A program made the position numbers and the translations under genes. DNA of 64,000 nucleotides, from NCBI GenBank assembly GCA_936450465.1, contig OW388291.1, forward strand, positions 39,024,873-39,088,872, written 5' to 3'. The notes beneath the pieces were generated by a model that saw nothing but the letters and a program-made list of their open reading frames with translations, did not search any database and was not told the origin of the DNA. Below are positions 34,880-46,735 of this stretch, one piece after another. This DNA comes from Gibbula magus. Its lineage: Eukaryota > Mollusca > Gastropoda > Trochida > Trochidae. Positions within the stretch are counted from its first letter, which is position 1; every line of letters starts with the position of its first letter.

Positions 34880-36058
34880 ACTCTGTCTTCAGGAACCTGT
34901 TCCGATTCAGTCGCGGAGGGATCTGCTCCTCAGCAGGCCAAGCGGAAGGTTACACGAGAACCCTCAGGTGTTCTGCGTTCACGCTTGGCTTGTATTAAAA
35001 GAGGGCTAAGGAGCAGTGGTTACTCAAGATGTGTCGCCAATGCCATAGCTACCTCCCATAGGAAGACCACTAGGAAACTCTATGATTTCCAGTGGCAGGC
35101 CTTCGCCTCATTCTGTGCTCAGAGGGATTTCATCCCGGCGGAGGCCTCAGTTCCTCAGGTGGCGGAGTATCTGGTTTACCTACGAAACTCCAGGCATCTT
35201 AAGGCGTCATCTATTAATACCAACATGTCTGCTGTCCTCTCCGTACTCAGGAAGAGGTCACCAGGGTTGGATGTGTCAGTACTCAAAGACCTCATCAAAA
35301 CTTTCCGTTCTGTGGACGGCAGGACCAAGCTTCGTCCACCTGAGTGGGACTTAGCAATTGTCCTCGACCATCTTCGCTCCGATACGTATGAACCGCTGTC
35401 AGACGTACCCCTCCTCCCTTTCACCATCAAGGTAATTTTTTGGTGGCCATGGCCTCCGCGGCGCGGATTTCTGAGATCCATGCCTTACAGGCGGACCTTC
35501 TGCATTTTGAGGTCAGGGAGGGAGGCTCAGCCTTACTTGGTTTAGCTTCTGATATTGTTTGCAAAAACAAGGCGGCTGATGAAGCGGGCCGTACTTTCTC
35601 TATTCCGGCTCTGGGTTATGACTCAGATGAGGTGGATCTCTCTCTGTGTCCGCTGAGGGCCCTAAGGGTGTACGTTCAACATATCAGCAGGTTGAGAGAT
35701 GGCAGGCGGCGTCTGTTTCTGCCTCATTCGCCGAGAAGTGCTAAGGAGCTAGATAAGCAAGCGTTGGGGGTGTACCTGAGGTCGGCGGTCATCGACGCGT
35801 ACAAGGCCGCTGACCTACCTCCCCCTTCGCGGTCAAACCCTCATGAGATCCGGGCAGTGTCAGCCACAATGGCGTATTACTGTAACCTCGGATGTCATGG
35901 CGGGGTGTTTTTGGCATTCGTCAGAGGTCTTCGCCAACCATTACATACGGGATGTCTCCACGGCCGATCTGGAGGACATCTCTAGGCTGGGGCCACAAGT
36001 GTTTCGCTCGGGCGAGGGTGGTCCCCCAACCAGACCAAGAAGGGTTCAACCCTCTTAG
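34880..36058 (+). pseudogene. DIRS tyrosine recombinase, two frameshifts
   Basis: The N-terminal SAM-like/core-binding part runs from QQAKRKVTREPSG (about 34930) to SVLRKRSPGLDVSVLKDLIK. The catalytic domain then has Arg in ASAARISEIHAL (about 35455-35490), His-x-x-Arg as HEIR (35842-35853) and the nucleophile Tyr in NHYIRDV (codon 35942-35944). All the usual landmark residues survive. A missing base in the TTTTTT run near 35440 and a second frameshift near 35880 break the frame. In copy 2 the first site reads ATTTTTCTGG, so the loss is specific to this copy. The enzyme would integrate circular DIRS DNA. Confidence 0.9.
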
Positions 36059-36358
36059 AAGCTGAAGGTTCATTGTAAATAAACTTGTTCATGTTCCTAG
36101 CTCCTTGTCTGTTGTTGTTTTTTCTTTAGCTTCGTTTACACCCCCTCCCTGTTGGGGTTGGGGGGTAATATGTTGATCTGAAGTTGAGTGGCTGGGTTGT
36201 CTCTTCGATCCGTTCAGCGGTAGAGATACTATCTCCCGGGCTTTACCTTGTCCTCATCACAAGATGGAGGACTCTTAGGTTAGCTTACACTCAGGGCTGT
36301 CTGCTGGTCCCGTCACTACCCAATATCTACTGACCCGCCTCCTTGCGGTGGGATTCTA

Positions 36359-36452
36359 GGCAAAGTAGGTCTGGTCAACAGATAGGTATTTAAATAATAG
36401 TACGTTTTTGATTAAACGTAATTATTTATACTTACCTGTTGACCAGACCTAC
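36359..36452. repeat. DIRS internal complementary region
   Basis: The segment is itself palindromic. Its right half (36399-36452) is the perfect 54-bp reverse complement of the right terminal repeat end at 36630-36683. Its left half (36359-36398) is the reverse complement of the left terminal repeat of the other DIRS copy (about 44158-44200). This is the expected composition of a DIRS internal complementary region, which templates circle closure. Confidence 0.88.
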
Positions 36453-36683
36453 GCTCTATGCCCTCCCATCCTCCCCACTTGGTCTGTCTTGCCCTTTTGG
36501 ACTTTCGGAGAGTGGCTTATTCCGGTAGTGACGTCACGAGACCAGTCAGACTTACCTACCCTTGGACTCCACTTTCAAGTTCGTCTGTGTTAAGGTTGAA
36601 ATAGCATTACCTATAGGAGGTAAGGCAAAGTAGGTCTGGTCAACAGGTAAGTATAAATAATTACGTTTAATCAAAAACGTACT
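36453..36683. repeat. DIRS right terminal repeat
   Basis: It ends in GTAGGTCTGGTCAACAGGTA through ACGTACT at 36683. About 120 bases of it (around GTGACGTCACGAGACC and GTTGAAATAGCATTACCT) match, in reverse complement, the left terminal repeat of copy 2 at 44200-44330. Confidence 0.82.
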
Positions 36684-38612
36684 ATTTTGTTTCAGATCCA
36701 ATTTCAATCTTCAGACAGCTACATTTTGTACATGTAGCAACAAAATACAATGTATGGAGAGAAACAAAGATCGCATTTGTAAAACATTGGCCTTGCTGAA
36801 AATAAAATCAATAAGAATATGACTTTGTTTTATTGTATACAATCTCCCTTTGTATTGATCAGTTGGCTGAGTAAAATTGGAAATTAATTTATCTTAATTA
36901 TTAGCAACATTATTAACAGTAAGGTTAACGAATAACATTAAGTATTGATATGGCGTCATGGAATCCATTATTTAGAGTTCACTATTAACTTTTCCAATTA
37001 TAAGAATATTCATATTATTAATAACATGTTCGAGTGCAGTTTATTCCAAACTGATTATAAAAAAGCATTCATTCAAACTTGTTTATATCTTATAGCAATG
37101 ATTGCATTAAATATTGTATAAATAAATAGTGTGACTCACATGACTTGATTTCAAATTGTGAATACTTCACTACAATGCCACATTGCAGCATTGCCACATC
37201 GCCATATTGCAGTCAAAATAAGCATTCAAATGATCTGCCTAATGTTACTTTGTAACTATCATTTATATACAAATTTGTCACTTTATCAAAGACAAAATAA
37301 TATAATTTAGCTTTACCGTACTTTGACTAGCCTTTAAAAATATTCATATGTTACATCAGCAGTTCAAATCATAAGGAATTTGATGTAACACAATGAACAT
37401 TTTAGGCCATGATTATCATTCCCTGTCTTGTGTTATGCATGTTTAAAATACTCTAATAAACACTCAAATACAACTACAATGTATGCTCACACTCACAAAG
37501 TATGTACAACTACATGTAAGAGTTAATATTTTGTGTGGGACATTAGAGAAGTATAAAATATTTAAAAATTATAAAACAAAAAACTGAAGATATTCTTGAA
37601 TTTTGAAACTATCTCATTTCAAATATAGCCAACACTTTAATTTAACGACAACCACTGTTCAGTTCTCAAGATATGTTTGGAATTGCAACTGTCTTATACA
37701 TGTATCTCACATTACGAGAACTCGTGATTGGAATTATTATGCATAATTTAATTAATTACATGTATGTATGCATTGTCAGAATATTCACAGTGGCTGCATA
37801 TGTTTAGAAACTTCAGGATTAGGGTTAGATCAATAAATTTCAAATTGTGATCAACAGACAGTGTTGTGGTTTTTAAAAAAAACACACCATATGTTGCATG
37901 TATATGAGAGTGTTTTATTTATGTGAATATTACACAATTTTAAATGAAGGTAATTGAATATGAATTATAAATTAATTTGTTCAAAAACATAACAAGTTCA
38001 TATGATATAATTAATAATACATAAATGATGATCATATATTTTATTATTATAATCGGTCTACATTTAAACATTTTACATGGAAAGATTTGTGTAATAGAAA
38101 ATGTTTTAACTTTTATATTCTATTATAAAGAAATTACGATCTAGATAAAGTTTCAACTAAAAGGATACGAGAATTCAAAGACGATGTAGCACGTTCTGCT
38201 GAATGAAATAAAGTTATCACGCGAAAAGTTAAATAAGTGTTACTAATGGTTAGATAATACTTCTCAATCATTGAAGAGAGTTCTAAAACGAATGTTCATG
38301 GTTCGGTTAAGTCATGCGAGTCCATTTCCCTTCGAGTGGCCATTTAATGTGTTCACATCAGAATGGCCGCTCGAAGGTAGAAGTGATATGACTAATGTAG
38401 CGACCCTCAAGACTCAGAATAGAGTTTTAATTTTGTTACAGCTGTAAGTGTTAAAGCTGTGCTACAGGAGTTGAATAATAACAATTTCGCCGCATTAAAG
38501 ATGACGGACAGTCAATGCAAACGTGAATATGAAATTAACTTCCGGGTTCCGAACATTCGTGCACACAGTTTACAATAATTAATGACAAACGCACGCGTAT
38601 GCATTGTAAATA
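36684..38612. other. AT-rich intergenic DNA
   Basis: No gene was recognised over 1.9 kb. Near 38330-38375, GGCCATTTAATGTG and GAATGGCCGCTCGAAGG form a loose inverted pair. Confidence 0.4.
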
Positions 38613-40155
38613 CACTAAACGCCAAAAGAAACGTTACCTCATTTCTTTTTTTAATAACTTTTTAAGTAGCAAATATTTTTGAGAAATGAATGGTTCAAAC
38701 GAAAGCTGAATAACGTAGCTTTATGCTAATAAAACGTTTAAAAATCTGATGGATTCATATTGTGGCAAAATGCAGCTTGTTAAAGAAGTTTAAAATTGTC
38801 CGGTTTTCGACCAGGCTGGTAGTAACAAATAAATGTGATTAAGATGTCCAGAAGAAGTTGAAAGTAAACTGTTACAATTGTGACTAGACAAAAAGGTTGT
38901 ATGCTTTACATCATAATCCCTAAACGATGAATAGACTGTTAATGAGTAAGTTTAAGTGTGAAAATTATGAAATATATTTTTCTAGTCATTAAAGAACTTT
39001 TCTCGTAATTTACCTTAGTGAAAACGAGTTTACTGTGTTGTCATATGACTTAATAGTGTTTAGGAACACAGACGATTATTTATGTGAACATTTTCGCTTG
39101 AAAATGAACATTTAAAAAAAAGAATTCCATCACCAAAACGCATTATCACCCAAATGTAGCAAAATTCAAGCAGCATTTGCATGAACTGAATGCTTCTACA
39201 GGGTATAAAAGGTGCCTACTTTGCATGATATTGCACACATGTACGAAATCATGCCGCGATTGACCAGTGGAGAAAGAGAAAGAGCTCTGGTGATGTTGCA
39301 GCTTGGGTCGACCAACAATTATGTTGCAAATGTCTTTGGATGTCACTGTATGACCATTATACGACTCCGGAGTCACCGCTGATAGGCCTGGCAGGCATGA
39401 AAGGCCTAATGATGGTCATACGGTGAGATCCAAAGGCATTGGCAACATCGTTGTTGGTCGACCCAAGCTGCAACATCCCCAGTGCTTTTTCTCTTTCTCC
39501 ACTGATCAATCGCGGCATGATTTCGTACATGTGTGCCATGTAATGCAAAGTAGGCACCTTTTACACCCTGTAGAAGCATTCAGTTCATGCAAATACTGTT
39601 TGAATTTTGCTACATTTGAGTGATAATGCGTTTGGGTGATAGACAAAAATTTTAAAGTTTTCAATTTCAAGCGAAAATGTTCACATAAATAATCATCTGT
39701 GTTCCTAAATACTATTAAGTCATTTGACAACACAGTAAACTGGTTTTCACTAAGGTAAATTACGAGAAACGATCTTTAATGACTAGAAATATATATTTCA
39801 TAATTTTCACACTTTAACTTACTCAATAACAGTATTTTCATCGTTTAGGGGTTATGATGTAAAGCATACACACTTTTTGTCTAGTCACAAACGTATAAGT
39901 TTACTTTCCACTTCTTCTGGACATCAAAATTACATCTATTGGTTACTACCAGCCTGGTCGAAAACCGGACAATTTTAAACTTTTAAACAAGCTGCATTTT
40001 GCCACAATATGAATCCATTATGATTTTTAAATGTGTTATTAGCATAAAGCTACGTTATTCAGCTTTCTTTTGAACCATTCATTTCTCAAATATCTTTGAT
40101 ACTTAAAAAGTTATTAAAAAAAGAAATGAGGTAACGTTTCTTTTGGCGTTTATTG
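38613..40155. mobile_element. Giant Tc1 foldback element (two 5' halves, inverted)
   Basis: The 1543-bp segment is an almost continuous palindrome centred near 39384. The arms are about 750 bp, start CACTAAACGCCAAAAGAAAC on the left, and are flanked by TA (38611-38612 and 40156-40157). Each arm encodes a Tc1-like helix-turn-helix N-terminus: left arm from ATG 39251 (MPRLTSGERERALVMLQLGS), right arm on the minus strand (MPRLISGEREKALGMLQLGS). Both are cut off near the centre with no catalytic domain. It is a foldback derivative of a Tc1 element. Confidence 0.92.
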
Positions 40156-41183
40156 TATACTTTTATTCTATGGAAACCATATTTTGTATTTATCTTTTTG
40201 TATCGATAAAACTGGAAATTCCAGCTTAATTATCTTCATTTCAGACAACAGCACAATAACAAGTACAATTTACACATAATCATTTATATGCCCCACACAC
40301 AGACACATGTTTATCAATAATATTATGATAGAGTGCTAAATTGCTTGATTGAACAAAACTTTGGTCTACAAAACTTCTTTTATAAGTAATAAAGTTTGGA
40401 AATATTAAATATTTTTCTCAGGGATATATTTCTGTCTTTGTTCTAAAAAGGCATGGCATTTGAATGAATAAATATACAGATTAAACAATTCGTGCATACA
40501 AAATAAATCGGTCAATGCGTGTAAGATGTATATAATGACCCTTCTTTTTCCATTTCAGGGCCATATTTAATCAAAACTACATATACGTCATACACAAACA
40601 AATCACCTGCATTCTCTCTAAAATAACAGGATAATTTGAACAGAATATTAATCTCGAATGCTTGGTGTCACTGTGATAACAGAATTGTGGAATGATGAAA
40701 ACATTTAAAAAATGTGTTGTACACTTCCATGCGTTAATAAAGAATATCAACGTTTTACATTCGATGATTTGGAAACATAACATACATCGATCGTAGGATG
40801 TAAATGACAAACCAAAGTTACTAACTGAAATGATTTAACAATTATGAAGCTAGTTGTTGGGTTTGATCATTCCTCATATTGGTTCAACAATACTGTAAAT
40901 GTATTAATTAGACCCATGGGAAGACGCAGAGTTCAGTTCATCAAAACGTATCTTTGTGTTTCGCCAATAACATGTTTGTTGAAGGCAAATGTGTTTCATG
41001 TGTTTATTGGCTATGACATGAGCGTTGCTTTGAAATGCCGTCAATAAAGAAACCATAACATAAAGGATGAAAGGCTATTAATTTTCAAGTTTTGTTGAAA
41101 GCCCAAGTCCATCCTTGGGAAATAGACTGATATCATTCCAAACAACAGAGGTGCGATGTGTTTATGCTCCAATGCAATAATAT
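40156..41183. other. Intergenic, no gene recognised
   Basis: The small frames here, such as 40844-41047 (67 residues), have no recognisable domain or splice context. Confidence 0.35.
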
Positions 41184-41316
41184 TATTAATTAAGTATTTC
41201 CGTATTGGCCCAGTTACAGGTCTGAGGTCCGTTGTATTGGCCCGAGACGAAGTCGTGGGCCAATACAACGGACCTCGGACCTGTAACTCGGCCAATACGG
41301 AAATACGTAATTAATG
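41184..41316. repeat. Long palindrome with GC-rich centre
   Basis: The left arm, TTTCCGTATTGGCCCAGTTA through CCGTTGTATTGGCCC, is matched by its reverse complement on the right. The arms are about 60 bp with very few mismatches, and the centre reads GAGACGAAGTCG. The layout parallels 585-724, but the arm sequence is unrelated. Confidence 0.92.
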
Positions 41317-41479
41317 ACAATTTTATTTACTGACCTCTTTTCATTCTATTTGCACAACACAAAACATCTTATTTATATTGAAATAACAATTATAAACAAG
41401 ATTGGTGAATACCATGGGTCAAAGTTGTGAAGCGACAGCTTCGGGCCTTCACGAAATGTGCGACTGCCCATGCTCAGAA

Positions 41480-41567
41480 TCATATTGGTCCAGTTTATCC
41501 CGTATTGGCCCAGTTTGTCTCGTATTGGCCCAGTTTACCCGTAATGGCCCAGTTGTCGAATCATATG
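41480..41567 (+). repeat. Direct repeats of the palindrome arm word
   Basis: CGTATTGGCCCAGTTT and close variants (TATTGGTCCAGTTTA, CGTAATGGCCCAGTT) occur four times in 80 bases. The same word begins the arm of the palindrome about 165 bases upstream. Confidence 0.85.
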
Positions 41568-43402
41568 GTCTAGGCCGTTAATACCATATACATGCCATAA
41601 CATTGATAGTTAATTAATAACATGTGTTTTTGGAAGTGCCGAATAGTGCTATTCCAGACCAACTAAATACCAGTCGTGTTAGCGATATATTGCAGAGCAA
41701 ATCCTTACCAGCACGCCGTTCTTACTGGATTATATGATCTCACGAAAAGGTAAATAAGTTATCAATGGCTGAATAATACTCCTCAGTCGATAGAAAGAGT
41801 TCCAAAACGAATGTACGTTTACAGTACTATTCACATTAAAATGGCCGTTCGAAGGTAATTCAGGTGATCTGACTGATATAGAGTAGTAGTCTTAAATATG
41901 ATATGATGATGATACAATGTAGACTCTACATCTTGCTGTCTGAACAATCAAATTCGCACGAGACCTACACATCTATCTATATAATCTCACACTGAAGTGT
42001 TCCACACCACTGTCGCTTTACATGTTCAATACGGATAACCGTTTTCTACAGATACGGCTTATCGGGTCGTGTCATGAGATGTTTACCCCCTAACGTAACG
42101 ATATACTGTTGAAACGTTAATAATAGATAGCAAATATAAGAAAACATAATTTGCGAAAAATGTGCTACAGCGCTTTAATTTGCTGACTTACGAGTATATC
42201 GATATCAGACACGTTTTCGTATATATGTTACGAACCATCTAGGGTATATCACAATCTGCAGATTTTGAGCTCACAATCAAGGAGTATCCTAGATTGTTTA
42301 AATAACCTCATGGGCATGTTCCCATGGAAACCATAAAAAATCATAAACAGGTTTTAGCCTTATAAGGAGAGTTCTATCGGGTTATTTTTTGCGGAAACGA
42401 AAAGAGAATACTCTCGTTTACACATATATGCTATTAAAATATGATTAAAACACTGTCAAATTGAAATATATTAATGAATTTAATACGTGACTTTTGACTT
42501 TATATTTCACAACTTGATAAAGACAAGGGCACATTTGTTGAAAGATAAAACAATAAGAATTGAAGCCATTCATCGGCGCTGCGAGTGGGGAAAAGGCCAA
42601 ACAGAATATTGTTTATTATTTTTATGATACGTTATGTGTTACTATGTGAATATTAAATCAGTGTATATGTTTTATTATTACAAAAAAATAAAATTGGGTT
42701 AAATATAGCGTGTTTTCATTTCACGAAATGTCAAGAATCCAAGATGGCGGATGCTGCCTATAAATCGGTGATAGAACTTTCCCTTTCAACCGGCACACCT
42801 AGGGATCATGGTTGACATTTGCTTTAAGTTTTGTAAATGTGACATGTATAGTTTGAGACGGCAGGTGGTATAACAGAATTACAGCACTTGCGTGAAAGAA
42901 ATAATCATTACTGATACGCACAATTGGAGGGAAACATTAATACAGAGATCCCGAGGAAGTGATATTTTAATGAATACCACTGTGCACCCTCAAAATCGAT
43001 AAGAATTCACCCACTCATCCACAATTCATCTTAGTCTGATTACTAGTAACATAATATATTACACATTTGTATTCTATTGTACAAACAGAAGTACAACTGA
43101 GGCAAACTGTGGATATTTCTGATAGAGACATGCCTCGGAGTCGACATAAAAAATGACATCTCATTTGTAACGATCCTTAATATTGGCTTAAAGTGCAGTA
43201 TTACGATAATATCAGACAAACTTGCTAAGACGAACATTTATAGAACACAAGTTGGACAAGATATATTCAACATGTCTACAACCGATGGTGCAAAATTAAT
43301 ATAAATATCTCTAGAGTAAGTAACAGGTGAGAATTATTGTCCAATTTCAGCAATTAGAAAGAAGTTTTCTAATTGCGATTTTAGACTCTTTAGTTCATTC
43401 TT
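41568..43402. other. Intergenic, no gene recognised
   Basis: AT-rich. Short inverted words such as CGAAAAGAGAATACTCTCG (about 42398) are present; no coding evidence was found. Confidence 0.4.
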
Positions 43403-43953
43403 AAGGATGTTCGCTCCTCAAATTTATAGTATTAAACTTTTTTTCTAACTTATAATTTTTAAAAGATCAAAGTTTATGATTGGAAAATCAGCATAAAAAA
43501 TAGGGGGTAGTATTGTTTTTTTCGAGATATGACGCCTGTAAGATGGTGGGGGTGAAGTACGATTTTAACACGGGAGTCATGGGGAAAATGAGAAAAAACT
43601 GCTAAAAACTTTAAAATACTATATTTCTAGTATTAAACTTGTTTTCCTTTTTTGATATGTTACAAAGTTCATGTTACACTACCGAAATCGATGAAAAAAT
43701 ATGTATGGTTGTGTAAATTTCTTTTAAGCTTTGACACAAAATGGACCTGAAAACCCCCCTTTTTAGTAAAATTTTGATCATTTATGCTGTTTTTAGCACT
43801 TTTTAGAGGTTCTAAAGTTACATTTTCTTTATTTCATTTGTTTTCTAAAGTATGTAAATGATGTAGAATATCATGAAGTAAATAAAGATGAGAACAAATC
43901 TTTACTTAATCATATTTCATTTGTGAAGTTCAACAGGAAGGAGCGGACATCCA
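43403..43953. repeat. Possible short TIR element
   Basis: AAGGATGTTCGCTCCTC near 43403 and GGAGCGGACATCCAT near 43940 form a 14-bp near-perfect inverted pair enclosing about 550 bp of AT-rich DNA without a frame. A MITE is possible; no target duplication was found. Confidence 0.45.
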
Positions 43954-44149
43954 TAAGTCGTGGAATAAATGTTGGACATAGTTTTGCAAGACGTTCTTAT
44001 AAATTTTACTCCAAACTTGTCTTTTTATTCTTCAATTTTCAATTTTGATCACCTTCAAACGTGAGTGAAAATATTAGAACTAAGGTGACAGGCGAAAGAA
44101 ACTAGAACTACTTTTCAACAGAGTAAAAACAAAACAATATACTGTTGTC

Positions 44150-44345
44150 TGGTAATTATTATTATTTAAATACCTATCTCTTGACTAGACCTACTATGCC
44201 TACCTCCTCTCTAGGTATGCTATTTCAACGTTAACACAGACGAAACTTAAAACAGTGGAGTAGGGGATGCGTAAAATCCCTCTCCAAAGGGCGGTAAATC
44301 TGCATGGTCTCGTGACGTCACCACCGGAAGTCTCTCTCCTCTCAG
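44150..44345. repeat. DIRS left terminal repeat (copy 2)
   Basis: AAATACCTATCTCTTGACTA then GACCTACTATGCC is the reverse complement, with few changes, of 36359-36398. The following GCTATTTCAACGTTAACACA and CTCGTGACGTCACC correspond to the right terminal repeat of copy 1 inverted. Confidence 0.82.
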
Positions 44346-45100
44346 TTGGCCACAGCCCACAATTAATTTCAAGTAGTTCTATCATCATTGTCTTTCTAAT
44401 ACAGCCAATTCCCTATATCTCGTTGGGCATTCAGCTTTTGCATACTGACTTACCTGCCATAGACCACTTTTCAGTCAAAAATTGAGCATAGGTTTCGTGG
44501 CATTTTTGGCCGGTAGCCAGGGTAAACAAATGTGACCTTGCCTTCAAGGTTGGTCCGTGACCCTCGACCTTCAATTTGGGGTCACTTTGCCTGCTCACAC
44601 CAACACTATAGCAGTAAATCTAAGACCCAGAAAAAATCACACACATACTACAGTATCAGACCTTTCATTTGAACCATCACATGTCACAAAATAATCTTTA
44701 CAAATACGAAAAACAGCCCCTACACTAGGGACTACATTGGCTCTGAATTGTTTCCGGGTTGAGGTAAAAGTTAGCGCATGGAATTGTGGGCTATGTCCAG
44801 TTGCAGAGCAAGACAGACGTGTGTGTTTTCGCTCTGCCACTGGGTATTTTTAGTGCTTTTTCGCTATCTTTGCTAATCGGCTACTTCTTATTCATTTAAG
44901 AGGTTTTATCAACGGCTTATCTACGTTCGTCGTTAACAGGTTGTTTTAGACAACCGGTTTTATGTAGCTGTTGAGTTAACAAGGGGCCTTGTTGACATGT
45001 GCTAGGTGTGCTCTACCTAGCTGGTAGCTGCATGCTTTGCACGTGCAATTCGTGTCTTTTGTTTTCTCTCGCTTTCGTCGGGTGACTGCTTGTTTCGCAA
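44346..45100. other. DIRS copy 2 leader region
   Basis: It lies between the left terminal repeat and the first coding remnant. No frame was recognised. GTGTTTTCGCTCTGCCACTG and the following T-rich stretch look like 5' untranslated sequence. Confidence 0.4.
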
Positions 45101-45109
45101 AGGAATTCG

Positions 45110-45742
45110 ACAAAATGGCGGCTCATTCACGACTTGAAGGTATTCAACCGCTCCTACCTCATTCGGCAGCCATATTTTTTACTCTTGACTCTTCCCTTTG
45201 CGATGCGATCTCTGGAGTGCTCAGACTGCATGGTTTCTCTCGATCTCCAGGATGCGTACCTGTACATTTCGATTCAATGTCGGGATCGCAGGTGGTGCGT
45301 GCTCCCGTTTGGGATCTCGGTTCTCAGGTTCACAATAGACCTGTTCCGTCGCCTAGGGAGGTTAGTGAACTTAGAGAAGTCGGACTTGGTCCCGGCGACT
45401 CGTCTGAAGTTCTTAGGGGCTATCCTAGACACTTCCGTGGGTTTGTCACGAGGGAGTGGATGGCTCATTACGATCACTTAAGGGATCGCGCCCTCGATGC
45501 GTCGCTCTCCCTACGTCACTGGCAAGAGTGTTGGGGATGCTAATGCAGCTCAGGACATGACCCGCAGGGGTAGGTTATTCCTCCGCCCATTACAGGTGTT
45601 CCTGAACCCCCACATCAGGGAGACTCGTTGTCGTCACGCCATAGCTCTGCCCCCGGATCTGCATCGCTTCCTAGCTTGGTGGCGGGTGGACAAGAGTGTT
45701 TTCATTGGGGTAATGCCCCTCCCCCGACGGAGTGGCAACTGA
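45110..45742 (+). pseudogene. DIRS reverse transcriptase and linker, internally deleted
   Basis: MVSLDLQDAYLYISI (about 45235) is the first catalytic-Asp block of DIRS reverse transcriptases, followed by RRWCVLPFGIS. The sequence then jumps to RLVNLEKSDLVPATRLKFLG, past the catalytic Asp-pair block, which is deleted. Further frames give MAHYDHLRDRALDASLSLRH and GRLFLRPLQVFL, the linker toward RNase H. At about 45712 it joins directly to sequence lying after RNase H in copy 1. Confidence 0.85.
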
Positions 45743-46735
45743 ACCCGGCAGTCTTCAGGGGGTTGTGTCTCCAGTTCGGCACGCCCAGATAGACCTATTC
45801 GCGACATGCCTCAATCACCAATTGCCAACCTATGTCTCTCCAGTACCAGACCCGCGTGCGATGGGCTTAGAGGCGCTCTCGTTAGGGTGGGAGGGGATGG
45901 ACGCCTATGCTTTTCTGCCGCCGGCCATCCTCTCCCAAGTGGTAGCCAAGATAGGGACTACTCGGGTCCTTCGACTTCTTCTGGTCGCCCCCTGGTGGCC
46001 AGCCCGACCGTGGTTCGTTCCTCTCCGGCTGCTCTGTCACCAGGAACCTGTTCTGATTCAGCCACGGAGAGATCTGCTCCTCAGCAGGCCAAGCGGAAGG
46101 TAACACGAGAACCCTCAGGTGTTCTGCCTTCACGCTTGGCTTGTATTAAGAGAGGGTTAAGGAGCAGTGGTTACTCAAGGTGCGTCGCCAATGCCATAGC
46201 TACAAATGTACCTCTCATAGGAAGACCACTAGGAAACTCTATGATTTTCAGTGCAGGCCTTCGCCTCCTTCTGTGCTCAGCGGGATTTTATCCCGGCAGA
46301 GGCCTCCGTTCCTCAGGTGGCGGAGTACTTAGTGTACCTACGCAACACCAGGCATCTTAAGTTGCATCAATTAATACCAACATGACTGCTATCCTCTCTG
46401 TTCTCAGGAAGAGGTCGCCAGGTTTAGATGTGTCGGTCCTCAAGGGCCTCATTAAAACCTTCCGTTCTGTTGACGGCAGGACTAAGCTTCGTCCACCTGA
46501 GTGGGACTTAGACATTGTGCTCAACCATCATTGCACCGATAGGTATGAACCGCTCTCCGACGTTCCCCTCCTCCCTCTCACCCTCAAGGTCATTTTTCTG
46601 GTGGCCATGGCCTCTGCAGCTCGGATTTCTTAAATCCATGCGTTGCAGGCGGACCCTCTACGTTTCGAGGTCAGCCTTACTTGGTTTAGCTCCCGACTTT
46701 GTCTGCAAAAACCAGGCAGCTGATGAGGCTAAATA
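45743..46735 (+). pseudogene. DIRS post-RNase H region and recombinase N-terminus
   Basis: DLFATCLNHQLPTY and GMDAYAFLPPAIL match the conserved spacer of copy 1. The recombinase N-terminus then starts at QQAKRKVTREPSG (about 46083), shifts frame near 46200-46260, and resumes as SVLRKRSPGLDVSVLKGLIK to LVAMASAARIS before a stop. It retains the base missing from copy 1 in the same motif. Truncation removes the HxxR and Tyr blocks. Confidence 0.85.

Larger units (their letters stand above)
32520..36683 (+). mobile_element. DIRS-like tyrosine-recombinase retroelement, copy 1 (defective)
   Basis: The base composition jumps to GC-rich at about 32520. The order is gag-like ORF1, a remnant of reverse transcriptase, RNase H, tyrosine recombinase, then an internal complementary region and a right terminal repeat. 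This order and the split inverted-repeat structure are diagnostic of DIRS elements, which integrate as circles using a recombinase instead of an integrase. The left terminal repeat is missing. At least four frame lesions and one large internal deletion make it non-autonomous. Confidence 0.9.
44150..46735 (+). mobile_element. DIRS-like retroelement, copy 2 (defective)
   Basis: It belongs to the same family as 32520-36683. It has the left terminal repeat that copy 1 lacks but is cut off in the recombinase domain at 46735, where homology to copy 1 ends abruptly (GCTGATGAGGCT then unrelated DNA). ORF1 is almost entirely deleted, RNase H is deleted and parts of the reverse transcriptase are missing. 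The internal deletions are largely complementary to those of copy 1. Confidence 0.88.

Noticed and set aside
39423..39733. Separate small genes in the palindrome
   Set aside because: They arise from reading the inverted Tc1 arm on both strands.
45037..45543. 168-residue ORF in DIRS copy 2
   Set aside because: Most of it is the wrong frame of reverse transcriptase; only the last 30 residues or so coincide with the linker.
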